DNA of 28,902 nucleotides from 630D-37 sp037478835 (GTDB lineage: Bacteria > Chloroflexota > Anaerolineae > Anaerolineales > Villigracilaceae): contig JBBFLV010000015.1 of NCBI GenBank assembly GCA_037478835.1, forward strand, positions 1 through 28,902. The letters run 5' to 3'. The translations under genes and the position numbers were made by a program. The notes beneath the pieces were generated by a model, which was not told where the DNA came from, did no database searches, and was given only the letters and a program-made list of their open reading frames with translations. Each line of letters starts with the position of its first letter. Positions within the stretch are counted from its first letter, which is position 1. Positions 1 through 8,050 of this stretch are shown piece by piece.

Positions 1-1
1 T

Positions 2-838
2 GACGAGCGCCTGACTGCTCTTCAATCCGTCAGGCTTGAGCAGGCCAAAGCCATCCGAGCGCTTCGAGCCATCCGTGAAAAACTCCAAAACGGCGAAAGT
101 ATCAACCCCGAAGACCTCCAAGGTTCCGTTTTCCTCAGCAGGCTTCGGGAAAAACTCGAAGCAGGCGAGCCGATCACCGAAGATGACCTCTTCGTCCTTT
201 TCTCTGCCAAAGCAGTGGAAAAAAGAGACCCTCAAGATCCTAATAAGAGATTATCGCTACTATTTTTCTATGACAAAGATGGAAGCAAACGAGTGGTTCT
301 CAAATCTAGAGCCGATGATCAACCTAACCAAACTTATGACAGCCTCAATGAAAAACTCCTTCCGCTTTGGTTCTCTATTTTAGGAGAAGACGGCAATTAC
401 TATGATGTAGCCATTTTTAGCATTTTAGATATTGATGATATCAAAAGATACAATGAAAACAATCAAGATCCATTATTTCTCCAAGGAAAACTTGGTTTTA
501 CGATAAATATTCTTGTTCCCCAACTAACGCCTGAAAATTTAAATATTCTTGACCTAAGACAAGCCTATCATAAAAATCGTCCTTTATCTCCAAAACTTTT
601 CGTCTACGCCGAAGGTCCTTTTGTTGACCGATATCCTATTACCCGTCTCCTCTCCCTGCCGGATAATAAAGCAAGTGAACTTTCTCTTTACAAATACGAC
701 ATAATCGGTTACCTGGAAGAATTAAGTGAAAGTAAAAAAGTTATTGAAGTCCCTCAAGTAACACCTAATATCCCTTACCAATGTCCTCCCGACCTCCAAT
801 TCTATTTGCTACCATCTGAAATGGCTATAACTCAATAA
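2..838 (+). CDS. Hypothetical protein, 5' end outside window
   Basis: The reading frame is open from base 2 to a TAA at 836-838, giving 278 visible codons with no stop, so the true start lies upstream of the window. A GTG at 215 is an internal codon rather than the likely start, because the codons before it read as a coherent charged helical segment (DERLTALQSVRLEQAKAI). The first 70 residues look like amphipathic or coiled-coil helix. The rest is mixed alpha/beta and ends in a stretch containing QCPPDLQFYLL. No signal peptide, membrane segment or catalytic motif is visible, and I do not recognise a family. Codon use past about base 230 is clearly A+T-rich, unlike the genes from 2000 to 26360, which hints at transferred DNA or a different genomic compartment. 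Function unknown. Confidence 0.7.
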   Translation, partial: DERLTALQSVRLEQAKAIRALRAIREKLQNGESINPEDLQGSVFLSRLREKLEAGEPITEDDLFVLFSAKAVEKRDPQDPNKRLSLLFFYDKDGSKRVVLKSRADDQPNQTYDSLNEKLLPLWFSILGEDGNYYDVAIFSILDIDDIKRYNENNQDPLFLQGKLGFTINILVPQLTPENLNILDLRQAYHKNRPLSPKLFVYAEGPFVDRYPITRLLSLPDNKASELSLYKYDIIGYLEELSESKKVIEVPQVTPNIPYQCPPDLQFYLLPSEMAITQ

Positions 839-870
839 CTCTACACTTATTGATTTTCTTCTCTCTTTTT
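832..870 (+). terminator. Weak Rho-independent terminator
   Basis: A 7-bp inverted repeat, TCAATAA (832-838) and TTATTGA (847-853), includes the stop codon of the preceding gene. A T-rich tract (TTTTCTTCTCTCTTTTT) follows. The stem is all but G+C-free, so the terminator would be weak. Confidence 0.4.
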
Positions 871-887
871 CCTATGATTTTTTTTTA

Positions 888-924
888 TGGCGAACCAGAA
901 AAATTAAAATTTTACGGTTCGCCA
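888..924. other. Perfect 9-bp hairpin just upstream of a start codon
   Basis: TGGCGAACC (888-896) and GGTTCGCCA (916-924) are perfectly complementary, and the A+T-rich loop contains a further AAAATT/AATTTT pairing. No T-run follows on either strand, so it is a poor terminator. The hairpin ends 4 nt before the ATG at 929, where a ribosome-binding site should be. It could control translation or be a small palindromic repeat. Confidence 0.6.
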
Positions 925-928
925 CAAG

Positions 929-1579
929 ATGGTGAAACGTTTTTTATCAGTCTTATTTGTCTTATTCGTCTTACTCTCCTTAACTCCCCTAAAATCCCCA
1001 ACATATGCCGGCTGTACCTGGCGCTGTGCGTATGACTGTGCTCAAGGTGAAGTTGAGTGTGGCTCAGGGACAAATCAATACTGCAATAAAGACTACATCT
1101 ACTGCTGTACCGGCTCCTGTCCTTCTGCCCCCACCCCCACCCCCACCAAAAAACTTGAAGCCTCTCCAACCACCTACGCCACCCCCACCCCCGGCGGCGC
1201 AAGGTGTAACCAAATCACGCCCCGTTCTGCCTGCGATACTCCAACCAATTACTGCATGATCACCTATTGCAAGTGCACCTGCAATAACGGCGTCCTTAAA
1301 AACTGCATTCCCGGATGTAGCGCTATCTGCGGATACAACGGCTACTGCTACGTCACCAACCCTACAACCACTCCCAACCCCAGCTGGACCGACATCGCCT
1401 GCGATCAAAACGGCTGGGGGCCGTGGTCGGCTTGTACCTGCAGTCAAAGCGCCTATGCCGGCTGCTCCCAGACCAATTCCTGCGGCCAAGTGAGATTCTG
1501 CAAAGATTCTCCCCTAAGTCGGGCTGAAGCCTTCGTCTATCGTCTCAGTATCCCCCGAGCGCACACAGTCTATCCCTAA
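929..1579 (+). CDS. Secreted Cys-rich protein with truncated TSP1-like repeat
   Basis: This 216-residue protein starts at ATG 929. Residues 1-27 form a Sec signal peptide: MVKRF, a run of Leu/Val/Phe, then a small-residue site near TYAG. The mature part holds more than 20 cysteines in short-spaced pairs and a Thr/Pro linker (PTPTPTKK, about residue 68). Near residues 155-190 it has W-G-P-W-S-A-C-T-C followed by C-G-Q-V-R-F-C, the layout of a thrombospondin type-1 repeat. The last 25 or so residues after RFCKDS lose the Cys pattern and look like read-through into repeat DNA, so the gene is probably truncated or fused at its 3' end. The Cys content suggests an extracellular, disulfide-stabilised adhesin-like product. 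No ribosome-binding site is visible. Confidence 0.65.
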   Translation: MVKRFLSVLFVLFVLLSLTPLKSPTYAGCTWRCAYDCAQGEVECGSGTNQYCNKDYIYCCTGSCPSAPTPTPTKKLEASPTTYATPTPGGARCNQITPRSACDTPTNYCMITYCKCTCNNGVLKNCIPGCSAICGYNGYCYVTNPTTTPNPSWTDIACDQNGWGPWSACTCSQSAYAGCSQTNSCGQVRFCKDSPLSRAEAFVYRLSIPRAHTVYP

Positions 1580-1793
1580 GATTCATCCGATCGGGCGACC
1601 GTGTGACCATCCGAGCGTTGGGTTTTTACAAGCGCGAGTCTGCCGATTGAATTCAGTGACCAGTCTCATTGCTGGGAATTTGCCCCCTTCGATGCTTTCC
1701 CTGCCCCGTCCGGTCGGACGACAAGGCTGCGTTGCAGAATGCCGGGGTTGGAATCCCTCGGAAAAGTACAAAAACTTCGCTATGGTTTTGCTT

Positions 1794-1814
1794 GCAGGAT
1801 AAATCCTGCGCTAC
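1794..1814 (-). repeat. Palindromic GTAGCGC-type repeat copy
   Basis: GCAGGAT (1794-1800) pairs with ATCCTGC (1803-1809) around a 2-nt loop and is followed by GCTAC. On the minus strand this reads GTAGCGCAGGATTTATCC. That has the same layout as the GTAGCACCGGGCTTCAGCC units at 5287-5401 and 8079-8126, so it is probably a diverged copy in opposite orientation. Confidence 0.45.
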
Positions 1815-1973
1815 GTTTTTGTTGGATGTTGCGGGTGCCGTTATACGAGAGGGGCTTCGAGCCGTTCCCTACGATCGGCAACCCAGATGCTGTGCGGCAA
1901 ACGACCGTTCGATTGCGGAATGACTTGGAAACGAGATCTTGTGTTTGTCTAATTGTTTTATTTTAATTTCATT

Positions 1974-2011
1974 TAAATCCTTTGTAAATCCTGTAAATCC
2001 TGTGAATCCTG
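1974..2011. repeat. 9-bp tandem repeat (TAAATCCTG)
   Basis: Three consecutive 9-bp units, TAAATCCTG (1985), TAAATCCTG (1994) and TGAATCCTG (2003), are preceded by a degenerate copy at 1974. They lie just downstream of the minus-strand response-regulator stop codon. Confidence 0.75.
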
Positions 2012-2038
2012 TCCATTACCCTGGGACCATCCCCCAGA

Positions 2039-3070
2039 CTACTCCTCATCCCCCGGTGCCAACCCCAGACGGCGAGCCTGCTCGTAGGAGATGACATCCG
2101 GGTTGATGGGCAGATTGCTGTGTTTTTCGGCGGCCTGTTCCCAGAAGGAATCGGCATCCAGGGCGGCCTTCTGTTTGGTGGCATGGCGCAAGAGCTCTTC
2201 CAGGTTCTGTGTCGGAATGCCGGCGGTGGCCGGGACGGGTTCTTCGGTTTCGGTGACTTCGGGCAAAGGAGCTACGCCCATGCTCTTGAGCAATTGCTCG
2301 ATCGTTTCGCAGGCATCCTGGGCACGGCGTAGGGTGGCGCCCAGACGTTTTTCGGCGGCCAAACCCGGCCCGGCGACGAGCAGGGCGTTGGCCGTATCCA
2401 CCGGGATGAAGAGGAGATCGATTTGTTCACTCTGAAAGAGATGCGCCTGGAACGAGGGGGCCGAACGCAGCAGGCGCGTCACCTTCAGACCGGCGCTGTA
2501 GATCGCCATCAAGGCGGCCAGTAGACTGACTTCCATGCTGGTATCCGGCAGATCACCGGCCCGAGCGATCACCCGCCCGCGCTCGCTGATCAGGTAAACG
2601 CAGTGCGCCTCCGTTTCCTGACGGAGGTGGCTCAACGCATCGGCCAGGGACTGGCGCTCTTTCTCCTCGCCTCTCTCTTCTGGAAGGATCACCGATTGCA
2701 ATCCCAGGGCACGTTCGACCGTGTTCAGGAAATCCCCCAACGGGACGGGTTTATCGAAAATCGCGATGGGATTGATTTTGCGCATCGCCTGGCGCGCGGC
2801 CGGGTCCTGCACGGCCGAGATGATGATGATCTTGATGTCCGGCTGGCGCGCACGGGCTTTCTCGATGAGCTCAATGCCGTTGATCCCGGGGAGGCGATAA
2901 TCTACCACCAGCAGGTCGATCTTGCGGCGCGAGATTTCGAGCAACGCTTCCTCGCCGGAAGGTGCTTCGACCACGCGCAGATCGTGTCCCAACGTATCCA
3001 GCGTGGAACGCAGCAGGCGGGTGACCTCACGGTGATCGTCAACAAGGAGAAGGCAAGGGATGTGGGACAT
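2039..3070 (-). CDS. Response regulator with C-terminal roadblock/GAF-like domain
   Basis: This 343-residue protein starts at ATG 3070, about 10 nt after GGAAGGG. Residues 1-125 are a receiver domain with all key residues: acidic pair D11-D12, phospho-acceptor D57 (LLVVDYRLPG), S85 and K107 (FDKP). Residues about 145-265 form a second alpha/beta domain beginning CVYLISERGRVIARAG, which resembles a Roadblock/LC7 or GAF-like fold. The last 60 residues are a helical tail. There is no DNA-binding domain, so it probably acts through protein-protein contacts, as Roadblock proteins do with small GTPases or polarity systems (inference). No cognate kinase is adjacent; the only kinase in the window is at 15518-16705. 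It has its own TATAAT promoter. Confidence 0.85.
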   Translation of the reverse strand: MSHIPCLLLVDDHREVTRLLRSTLDTLGHDLRVVEAPSGEEALLEISRRKIDLLVVDYRLPGINGIELIEKARARQPDIKIIIISAVQDPAARQAMRKINPIAIFDKPVPLGDFLNTVERALGLQSVILPEERGEEKERQSLADALSHLRQETEAHCVYLISERGRVIARAGDLPDTSMEVSLLAALMAIYSAGLKVTRLLRSAPSFQAHLFQSEQIDLLFIPVDTANALLVAGPGLAAEKRLGATLRRAQDACETIEQLLKSMGVAPLPEVTETEEPVPATAGIPTQNLEELLRHATKQKAALDADSFWEQAAEKHSNLPINPDVISYEQARRLGLAPGDEE

Positions 3071-3123
3071 CTTTATGGGACCCTTCCGAAAATGGATGTG
3101 GGATCGGAGGATATTTGAGGGCT

Positions 3124-3152
3124 ATTATAACACTGTGGAGGATCAGGGGGTG
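3124..3152 (-). promoter_or_regulatory. Promoter of response-regulator gene
   Basis: On the minus strand TATAAT lies at 3129-3124, about 53 nt before the ATG. A CACCCCCT motif at 3152-3145 occupies the -35 position (17 nt from CACCCC to TATAAT). The same motif and near-identical spacing precede clpC. Confidence 0.6.
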
Positions 3153-3240
3153 AAAAAGGTCGCATTTCGCTTTCCCGGTCACGATCCTCTGCCGATGGGG
3201 TGACTGAAACCCGTCCTATTTCAAGCTCGAAAGATTTTGA

Positions 3241-5133
3241 CTATGGCAGCGATTCGATGTCGAGACGGTAGGTGGCCGGGAGATGCGTCTGGCGCGAAAG
3301 GGCAGTGACGAGGAGCGCAGCGCGCTGACCTTCGCCCAGCGTAAACGTGATTTCGGCGGTGTTGCGCGCCGAGAGAGGGATTTCTTCAACCGTTGGCGGC
3401 TCCCCTTCAAGAATCCATAGCAGGCGGAAAGGTTGCGGCACCCGATCCGCTACCCGCAGGAATCCCTCGGCCTGCCAACCGCCGTCGTCCTGTTCGAGAT
3501 CGGTGAAGTAGTCAACGGCGGGCAGGCTCAGATCATCGAGGAGCAGGCCGGCGCCGGTGATAGCGTCATCGGTGACGTATTCAAAGCGCAGCCAGAGCTC
3601 CTGACCGGCAAAGCGCGAAAGGTCCACGCTTTCCTTAATCCAGCCGTTGCTCTTCCCGTTGTATCCCCAGCCGTAGGCGTTTCCCATCGGGTTGCGATCG
3701 GTCCCACTCGGGGTTTGCAGAATCTCCCACCGCCGGCCATCCGTGGAGGCCTCCAGGTAGACGTAATCGAAATCCGCTTCCAGGTCATACCAGGTCCAGT
3801 AGGTGAAGGTGATCGGTGGCGTGGCGCGGGTTAGGTCAAAGCGGCGCGTGAGGCGCGCTGCAGAGAGATTGCCCTCATTGGACCAGAAGACGAATTGCCC
3901 GGAATGGGCCGGAACGGGAAAACGGGATTGTTCGGCCTCTCCCTGAAAACGCAGGCGGTAGCGCCCTGTGCAGGTGATGGTGAAGTAATCCAGGCCGTAT
4001 TGCTGGACATTGCGCGTAGCCAAGTTGACCGGGCAGGTGGAAATGGCCTCGGCGCGAGGCGACTGAGAGGCCGGGGAGAGGAAGCGTTTGCCATCTGCGT
4101 CGGTGTTTAAGTAGAGGGCGGCGGCCCAATCCAGGAAGAGATCGTCGGTGGTGAGTGCATGTTCTGCGAAAGGCGGTCGGCGCAGGGTATCGTCAATGCT
4201 TTCCAGGCCATCGAGCGGGTTGGCGACCAGCGCGCGGATGAATTCCGGTCCCAGCCGTTGCAAAAGATAGGCCAGGAAGAGATAGGATTGCATATAATGA
4301 GCCGCACTTTGCGCCGGCGAGGCGCCCCAACCGGTCAGGTTGAGGTCCGGCCTCAGCAGGAAAGCGGCGGTATCCTGAACGGGATAGCCGTTGATCGCTT
4401 CTGCCAGCACCCCCAGCCCTTCGTTCAGCCAAGTGGACTCGCTGCGATCCAGGTTCCAATGGATCATGTGTTGGAATTCGTGGGCGAGGGTGGAAGCCGT
4501 GTAAGGGGAGGAAAGCGATAACACGTTGGCGTTCAGCAGGAACATTTCCTGAGCGTTGGAATACGGGTGTAGCTGCGGGTTGAGCTCGTCGCTGGAGGAA
4601 AAATACCCGGCCACGCTGGGACTGAGGGCGCGCGAAAAAAGGATCGAGAGATGGGGATCGCCATCCACGCCCGGTGTCCATTCTGAGCCGAAGAAGGCGC
4701 GCGTAGTGGGGTAAATTTTTTGCTCAAAGGTCTCTGCCAGTTCGGCGAGGGCCTTTTCGGAATACGAGATTCCTTCTTCGATCCAGAAATAGGCATGCGG
4801 CGTGACGTACCCCAGGATGGCGTTCACCTGAACGGCCTTTCGGGAGTCCGCATCGAAGACCCAAAAGGAGCGCCGTGCGCCGCGTTCAAAAGAACCGGAA
4901 GGCACCACTCGTGGAAGGTCGCAGAGGCCCTTCAGACGGCAGCTCAGATCGTACGGATCGGCTACCGGAAGGGCAGAAAGGGGAGCCGGGGTGGGGGAGG
5001 GTGCAACGGTTGGGGGTGCGGGAGTGGGGGAAGCGACGGGGGAAGCCGAGGCAGTAGCAGGAAGGGGGCGGGTTCCCCCTGTGAGTGGCGCACTACAGGC
5101 GACCAGGAGGAGAAGGAGGCTCAGGAGGCGCAT
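3241..5133 (-). CDS. Zinc metalloprotease lipoprotein (M6/M30-like)
   Basis: This 630-residue protein begins with a lipoprotein signal peptide (MRLLSLLLLLVAC, lipobox Cys13) and a Pro/Thr/Ala-rich linker to about residue 55, so it is probably anchored on the outer face of the membrane. H218-E-F-Q-H222 is the zinc-binding HExxH motif, and NEGLG at residues 237-241 supplies a glutamate (E238) as likely third ligand, the gluzincin pattern seen in M30 hyicolysin-type and related families. From about residue 425 a beta-sandwich region (FTYWTWYDLE, DYVYLEASTDG, LLLDDLSLP) resembles the immune-inhibitor-A/MAM-type C-terminal domain. It is expected to degrade extracellular protein. A heptanucleotide array abuts the start codon and no Shine-Dalgarno is visible there. 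Confidence 0.85.
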   Translation of the reverse strand: MRLLSLLLLLVACSAPLTGGTRPLPATASASPVASPTPAPPTVAPSPTPAPLSALPVADPYDLSCRLKGLCDLPRVVPSGSFERGARRSFWVFDADSRKAVQVNAILGYVTPHAYFWIEEGISYSEKALAELAETFEQKIYPTTRAFFGSEWTPGVDGDPHLSILFSRALSPSVAGYFSSSDELNPQLHPYSNAQEMFLLNANVLSLSSPYTASTLAHEFQHMIHWNLDRSESTWLNEGLGVLAEAINGYPVQDTAAFLLRPDLNLTGWGASPAQSAAHYMQSYLFLAYLLQRLGPEFIRALVANPLDGLESIDDTLRRPPFAEHALTTDDLFLDWAAALYLNTDADGKRFLSPASQSPRAEAISTCPVNLATRNVQQYGLDYFTITCTGRYRLRFQGEAEQSRFPVPAHSGQFVFWSNEGNLSAARLTRRFDLTRATPPITFTYWTWYDLEADFDYVYLEASTDGRRWEILQTPSGTDRNPMGNAYGWGYNGKSNGWIKESVDLSRFAGQELWLRFEYVTDDAITGAGLLLDDLSLPAVDYFTDLEQDDGGWQAEGFLRVADRVPQPFRLLWILEGEPPTVEEIPLSARNTAEITFTLGEGQRAALLVTALSRQTHLPATYRLDIESLP

Positions 5134-5136
5134 ACG

Positions 5137-5287
5137 TTAGACGGTGGACCGTGGACGGTAGACGGTGAAGGGTGGACGGTAGACTGTGGACGGTAGACGG
5201 TAGAGGACGGTGGACGGTAGACTGTGGACGGTAGACGATGGACCGTGGACGGTGGACGGTAGACCGTGGACGGTAGAGGGTGGACCG
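5137..5287. repeat. Heptanucleotide tandem array 1 (GTRGACS)n
   Basis: About 21 degenerate 7-bp units (GTGGACG, GTAGACG, GTGGACC, GTAGACT and similar) run head to tail with one 3-bp slip near 5212. It starts 3 bp from the ATG of the metalloprotease gene, so its minus-strand transcript would be the 5' leader of that mRNA. There are no spacers, so it is not CRISPR. Confidence 0.85.
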
Positions 5288-5401
5288 TAGCACAGCGCTT
5301 TAACCTGTGTGTGGATAGTAGCACCGGGCTTCAGCCTGTGCCGTTATTGTAACCCAGCGCTTCAGCCTGCCGTATCGTAGCACCGGGCTTTGGCTCGTGC
5401 C
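5287..5401 (+). repeat. ~31-bp GTAGC-type tandem repeat, four units
   Basis: Units start at 5287, 5318, 5349 and 5377. The best copy reads GTAGCACCGGGCTTCAGCC and continues TGTGCCGTTAT; GGCTTCAGCC is a small inverted repeat. The array continues directly from the heptanucleotide array in the same phase, since GTAGCAC replaces a GTAGACC unit. Confidence 0.7.
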
Positions 5402-5440
5402 CTCCCGGACAAACGGCGGACGGTAGAGCGGCCGGTATGG

Positions 5441-5469
5441 AAAAGGGACAGGTTGTTGAAACCTGTCCC
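5441..5469 (-). terminator. Rho-independent terminator of clpC
   Basis: GGGACAGGTT (5445-5454) pairs perfectly with AACCTGTCCC (5460-5469) around a 5-nt loop. On the minus strand the stem is followed by TTTTCC. It lies about 40 nt past the clpC stop codon. Confidence 0.8.
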
Positions 5470-5510
5470 GCTTTGCATCCATGCACGTTTCCTTGTGCCA
5501 CCGCTGAGTT

Positions 5511-7985
5511 TCAGTCCGTGGCGCTCGCCGATTCGGCCATGGCCGGCTCGTTGACGGTTTGAAAGGTGAGCTTCTGCTGTTCCTCGTCCACGTCGACGCG
5601 GATGGTGGTGTTGGAACGCAGCGCACCGCTGAGCAGCTGCACCGAGAGCGGGCTTTCCAAATGCTTCTGAATGGCGCGGCGCAACGGACGGGCACCGAAG
5701 GCCGGGTCATATCCGATGCGTGCCAGCCAGGCACGGGCGGCCGGGGTTAGCTCAATGCGGATATCGTAATCTTCCAAGCGCTGCTGCACTTCTTTGATCT
5801 GCAGATCGACGATGCGCTCCATATCGGCCGGCGAGAGCGGCGAGAAGATGATGATCTCATCAATGCGGTTGAGGAATTCCGGGCGGAAGGTGTTCTTCAG
5901 GGCGCGCTCGATCTTCTCATGCGCTTCCCGCTCCTCGCGATCTTCGGTTCGCGGCAGGAAGCCCAAGGTCCCGCCCTTGCGCACGAACTCGGTGCCTAAG
6001 TTGGAGGTCATGATGATGACCGTGTTGCGGAAGTCCACCACATTGCCCTGACCGTCGGTCATGCGTCCATCATCCAGGATTTGGAGCAGCGCATTCCAGA
6101 CTTCCGGGTGTGCTTTTTCGATTTCATCGAAGAGCAGGACGCGATAGGGGCGACGACGGACGGCCTCGGTGAGCTGACCTCCTTCTTCGTAGCCCACGTA
6201 GCCCGGCGGTGCGCCGAACAGCCGACTGACGGTGTGCTGTTCGCGATATTCGGACATATCAATGCGCACCAGGGCATCCTCATCATCGAACAGGAACCAG
6301 GCCAGGGCTTTGGCCAGTTCGGTCTTGCCGACACCGGAGGGCCCGATGAAGATGAAAGAGCCGATCGGGCGGCGCGGGTCCTTCAAGCCGGAACGGGCAC
6401 GGCGAATGGCATCGGCGATGGCGCGGATCGCCTCGTCCTGGCCGATGATGCGCTCGTGCAGGCGCTCCTCCATGTGCAGGAGTTTTTCGGCCTCGGTTTC
6501 GAGCATCTGGGCGACGGGGATGCCGGTCCACTGATGGACGACCTCGGCGATGTCATCCACATCCACCACGTCATCCAGCTGTTGCTCGCGTTCCCATTGC
6601 TCGCGTTGACGGTTGAACCGTTCTTCCAGGCGCAAGCGCTCGGCTTTTTTCTGGGCGGCGCGCTCGTAATCGCGCTCCAGGCCGGCCTGCTCTTCTTCGG
6701 CGCGCAGGCGATCGATCTCGTTCTTCATCGCCTTCAGGTCGGGCGGCAGGGAGTAGAGGGCGACGCGCAGCTTGGCCGCGGCTTCGTCGATCAGGTCAAT
6801 CGCCTTATCCGGCAGGCGGCGATCGGTGATATAGCGATCGGCCAGGCGGGCGGCGGCAACCAGCGCTTCATCGGAGAAGCGCACCTTGTGATGGGCCTCG
6901 TAGCGATCGCGCAGGCCGCGCAAGATTTGGATCGTCTCCTCCACGCTCGGCTCTTCGACGTAGATCGGCGCAAAACGGCGCTCCAGGGCGGCGTCCTTCT
7001 CGATATATTTGTGGTATTCGTCCAACGTGGTGGCGCCGATGCACTGCAGCTCGCCACGCGCCAGGGCCGGCTTGAGCATGTTGGAAGCATCCATCGCTCC
7101 TTGGGCGGCGCCGGCGCCGATCACGGTGTGAAGCTCATCGATCATCAGGATGATCTCGCCACGGGCACGCTGCACTTCTTCGATCACCGCTTTCAGGCGC
7201 TCCTCGAATTCGCCGCGGAAGCGGGAGCCGGCGATCATCGCTCCGAGGTCGAGCGCCAGCACACGTTTGCCCGCCAGGATTTCCGGCACATCGCCGCTCA
7301 CGATCTTCTGCGCCAGCCCTTCGACGATGGCGGTCTTCCCCACGCCAGCCTCGCCGATCAGCACGGGGTTGTTCTTCGTGCGGCGGGAGAGGATCTGGAT
7401 CAAGCGCAGAATCTCCTGATCGCGCCCGATGACCGGATCGAGCTTGCCTTCGCGGGCGAGTTTGGTCAGATCGCGCGAGTACTTTTCCAGGGTGCGATAG
7501 CGGGTTTCGGCCTGTGGCGTGGTGACGCGTTGTCCCCCGCGCAGGTCCTTGATCGCATCGTAGACCCGCTCGCGGGTCACGCCGGCGCTTTCGAGGATGC
7601 GCGCTGCGGGGGTGTTGCGCTCGGTCAGGATGGCTAAGAAGATGTGTTCCGTAGAGATAAATTCATCGCTCAAGCGGTTGGCCTCTTCGTTTGCCAGGTC
7701 AATAATCCGCTTGACGCGCGGGGTGATAAAGATTTGGCCGACTCCGCCGGCGAAGATGTTGGCGCGCGTGGTGGCACGCAGGGTGGCATCCAGGCGGCCG
7801 ATCAGCGCTTCCGGGTCCACCTGCAGACGCTCCAAAATTTGCGGCACGACGCCGTTCGGCTGCTCCAGCAGGGCGAGCAGGATATGCTCGGTATCAATCT
7901 GGGTGTGTCCGTAACGCTGGATGATCTCGGCGGCGCGCTGGGCCGCTTCTTGCGCACGTTCGGTAAATCGATCGAATCGCATCAT
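5511..7985 (-). CDS. clpC: ClpC-type AAA+ unfoldase (Clp protease ATPase subunit)
   Basis: This 824-residue protein has normal ClpC length and architecture. Residues 1-148 hold two Clp-N repeats. AAA-1 has Walker A GEAGVGKT (211-218), Walker B ILMIDE (279-284) and the arginine pair near 336-337. A middle coiled-coil domain spans about 410-480. AAA-2 has Walker A GPSGVGKT (548-555), pore loop GYVG (595-598) and Walker B VLLFDE (616-621). It unfolds proteins and feeds them to ClpP in the cytosol; no clpP is in the window. The start could be either of two adjacent ATGs (7985 or 7982), preceded by GGAGG. The gene stands alone, with its own TATAAT and terminator. No CtsR-type direct repeat is obvious. 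Confidence 0.97.
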   Translation of the reverse strand: MMRFDRFTERAQEAAQRAAEIIQRYGHTQIDTEHILLALLEQPNGVVPQILERLQVDPEALIGRLDATLRATTRANIFAGGVGQIFITPRVKRIIDLANEEANRLSDEFISTEHIFLAILTERNTPAARILESAGVTRERVYDAIKDLRGGQRVTTPQAETRYRTLEKYSRDLTKLAREGKLDPVIGRDQEILRLIQILSRRTKNNPVLIGEAGVGKTAIVEGLAQKIVSGDVPEILAGKRVLALDLGAMIAGSRFRGEFEERLKAVIEEVQRARGEIILMIDELHTVIGAGAAQGAMDASNMLKPALARGELQCIGATTLDEYHKYIEKDAALERRFAPIYVEEPSVEETIQILRGLRDRYEAHHKVRFSDEALVAAARLADRYITDRRLPDKAIDLIDEAAAKLRVALYSLPPDLKAMKNEIDRLRAEEEQAGLERDYERAAQKKAERLRLEERFNRQREQWEREQQLDDVVDVDDIAEVVHQWTGIPVAQMLETEAEKLLHMEERLHERIIGQDEAIRAIADAIRRARSGLKDPRRPIGSFIFIGPSGVGKTELAKALAWFLFDDEDALVRIDMSEYREQHTVSRLFGAPPGYVGYEEGGQLTEAVRRRPYRVLLFDEIEKAHPEVWNALLQILDDGRMTDGQGNVVDFRNTVIIMTSNLGTEFVRKGGTLGFLPRTEDREEREAHEKIERALKNTFRPEFLNRIDEIIIFSPLSPADMERIVDLQIKEVQQRLEDYDIRIELTPAARAWLARIGYDPAFGARPLRRAIQKHLESPLSVQLLSGALRSNTTIRVDVDEEQQKLTFQTVNEPAMAESASATD

Positions 7986-8008
7986 GGGAAATTGTGCCTC
8001 CGTAGAGG

Positions 8009-8036
8009 ATTATAACAAAAATGAGTGGAGGGGGTG
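8009..8036 (-). promoter_or_regulatory. Promoter of clpC
   Basis: On the minus strand TATAAT is at 8014-8009 and a GGAGG ribosome-binding site follows before ATG 7985. CACCCCCT at 8036-8029 sits in the -35 position (16 nt from CACCCC to TATAAT), as at the response-regulator promoter. Confidence 0.65.
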
Positions 8037-8050
8037 TAAGAGATGTGTTA

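Larger units (their letters stand above)
1580..2038. other. Gene-free repeat-rich intergenic region
   Basis: About 460 bp hold no convincing gene; the short ORFs on both strands lack ribosome-binding sites and recognisable products. The region contains a 7-bp hairpin (GCAGGAT/ATCCTGC, 1794-1809) and a 9-bp tandem repeat near 1974-2011. The 1580-1750 part shows the skewed, broken-ORF look of decayed or repeat sequence. No tRNA or rRNA was found. Confidence 0.6.

Noticed and set aside
888..924. Terminator
   Set aside because: The hairpin is perfect but has no T-tract on either strand.
1735..1760. tRNA T-arm-like GGGTTGGAATCCC
   Set aside because: No acceptor stem, anticodon arm or CCA-side pairing can be built around it.
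5093..5324. Repetitive STVHRPPSTVYR-type ORFs on the minus strand
   Set aside because: Three 7-bp units make 21 nt, so the array automatically gives 7-residue repeat peptides; no start signals.
5137..5401. CRISPR array
   Set aside because: Units are contiguous with a 7-bp or ~31-bp period and no unique spacers, and no cas genes are present.
6081..7637. 518-codon plus-strand open frame opposite clpC
   Set aside because: It is the antisense shadow of a G+C-rich conserved gene; the product has no recognisable domain and there is no ribosome-binding site.
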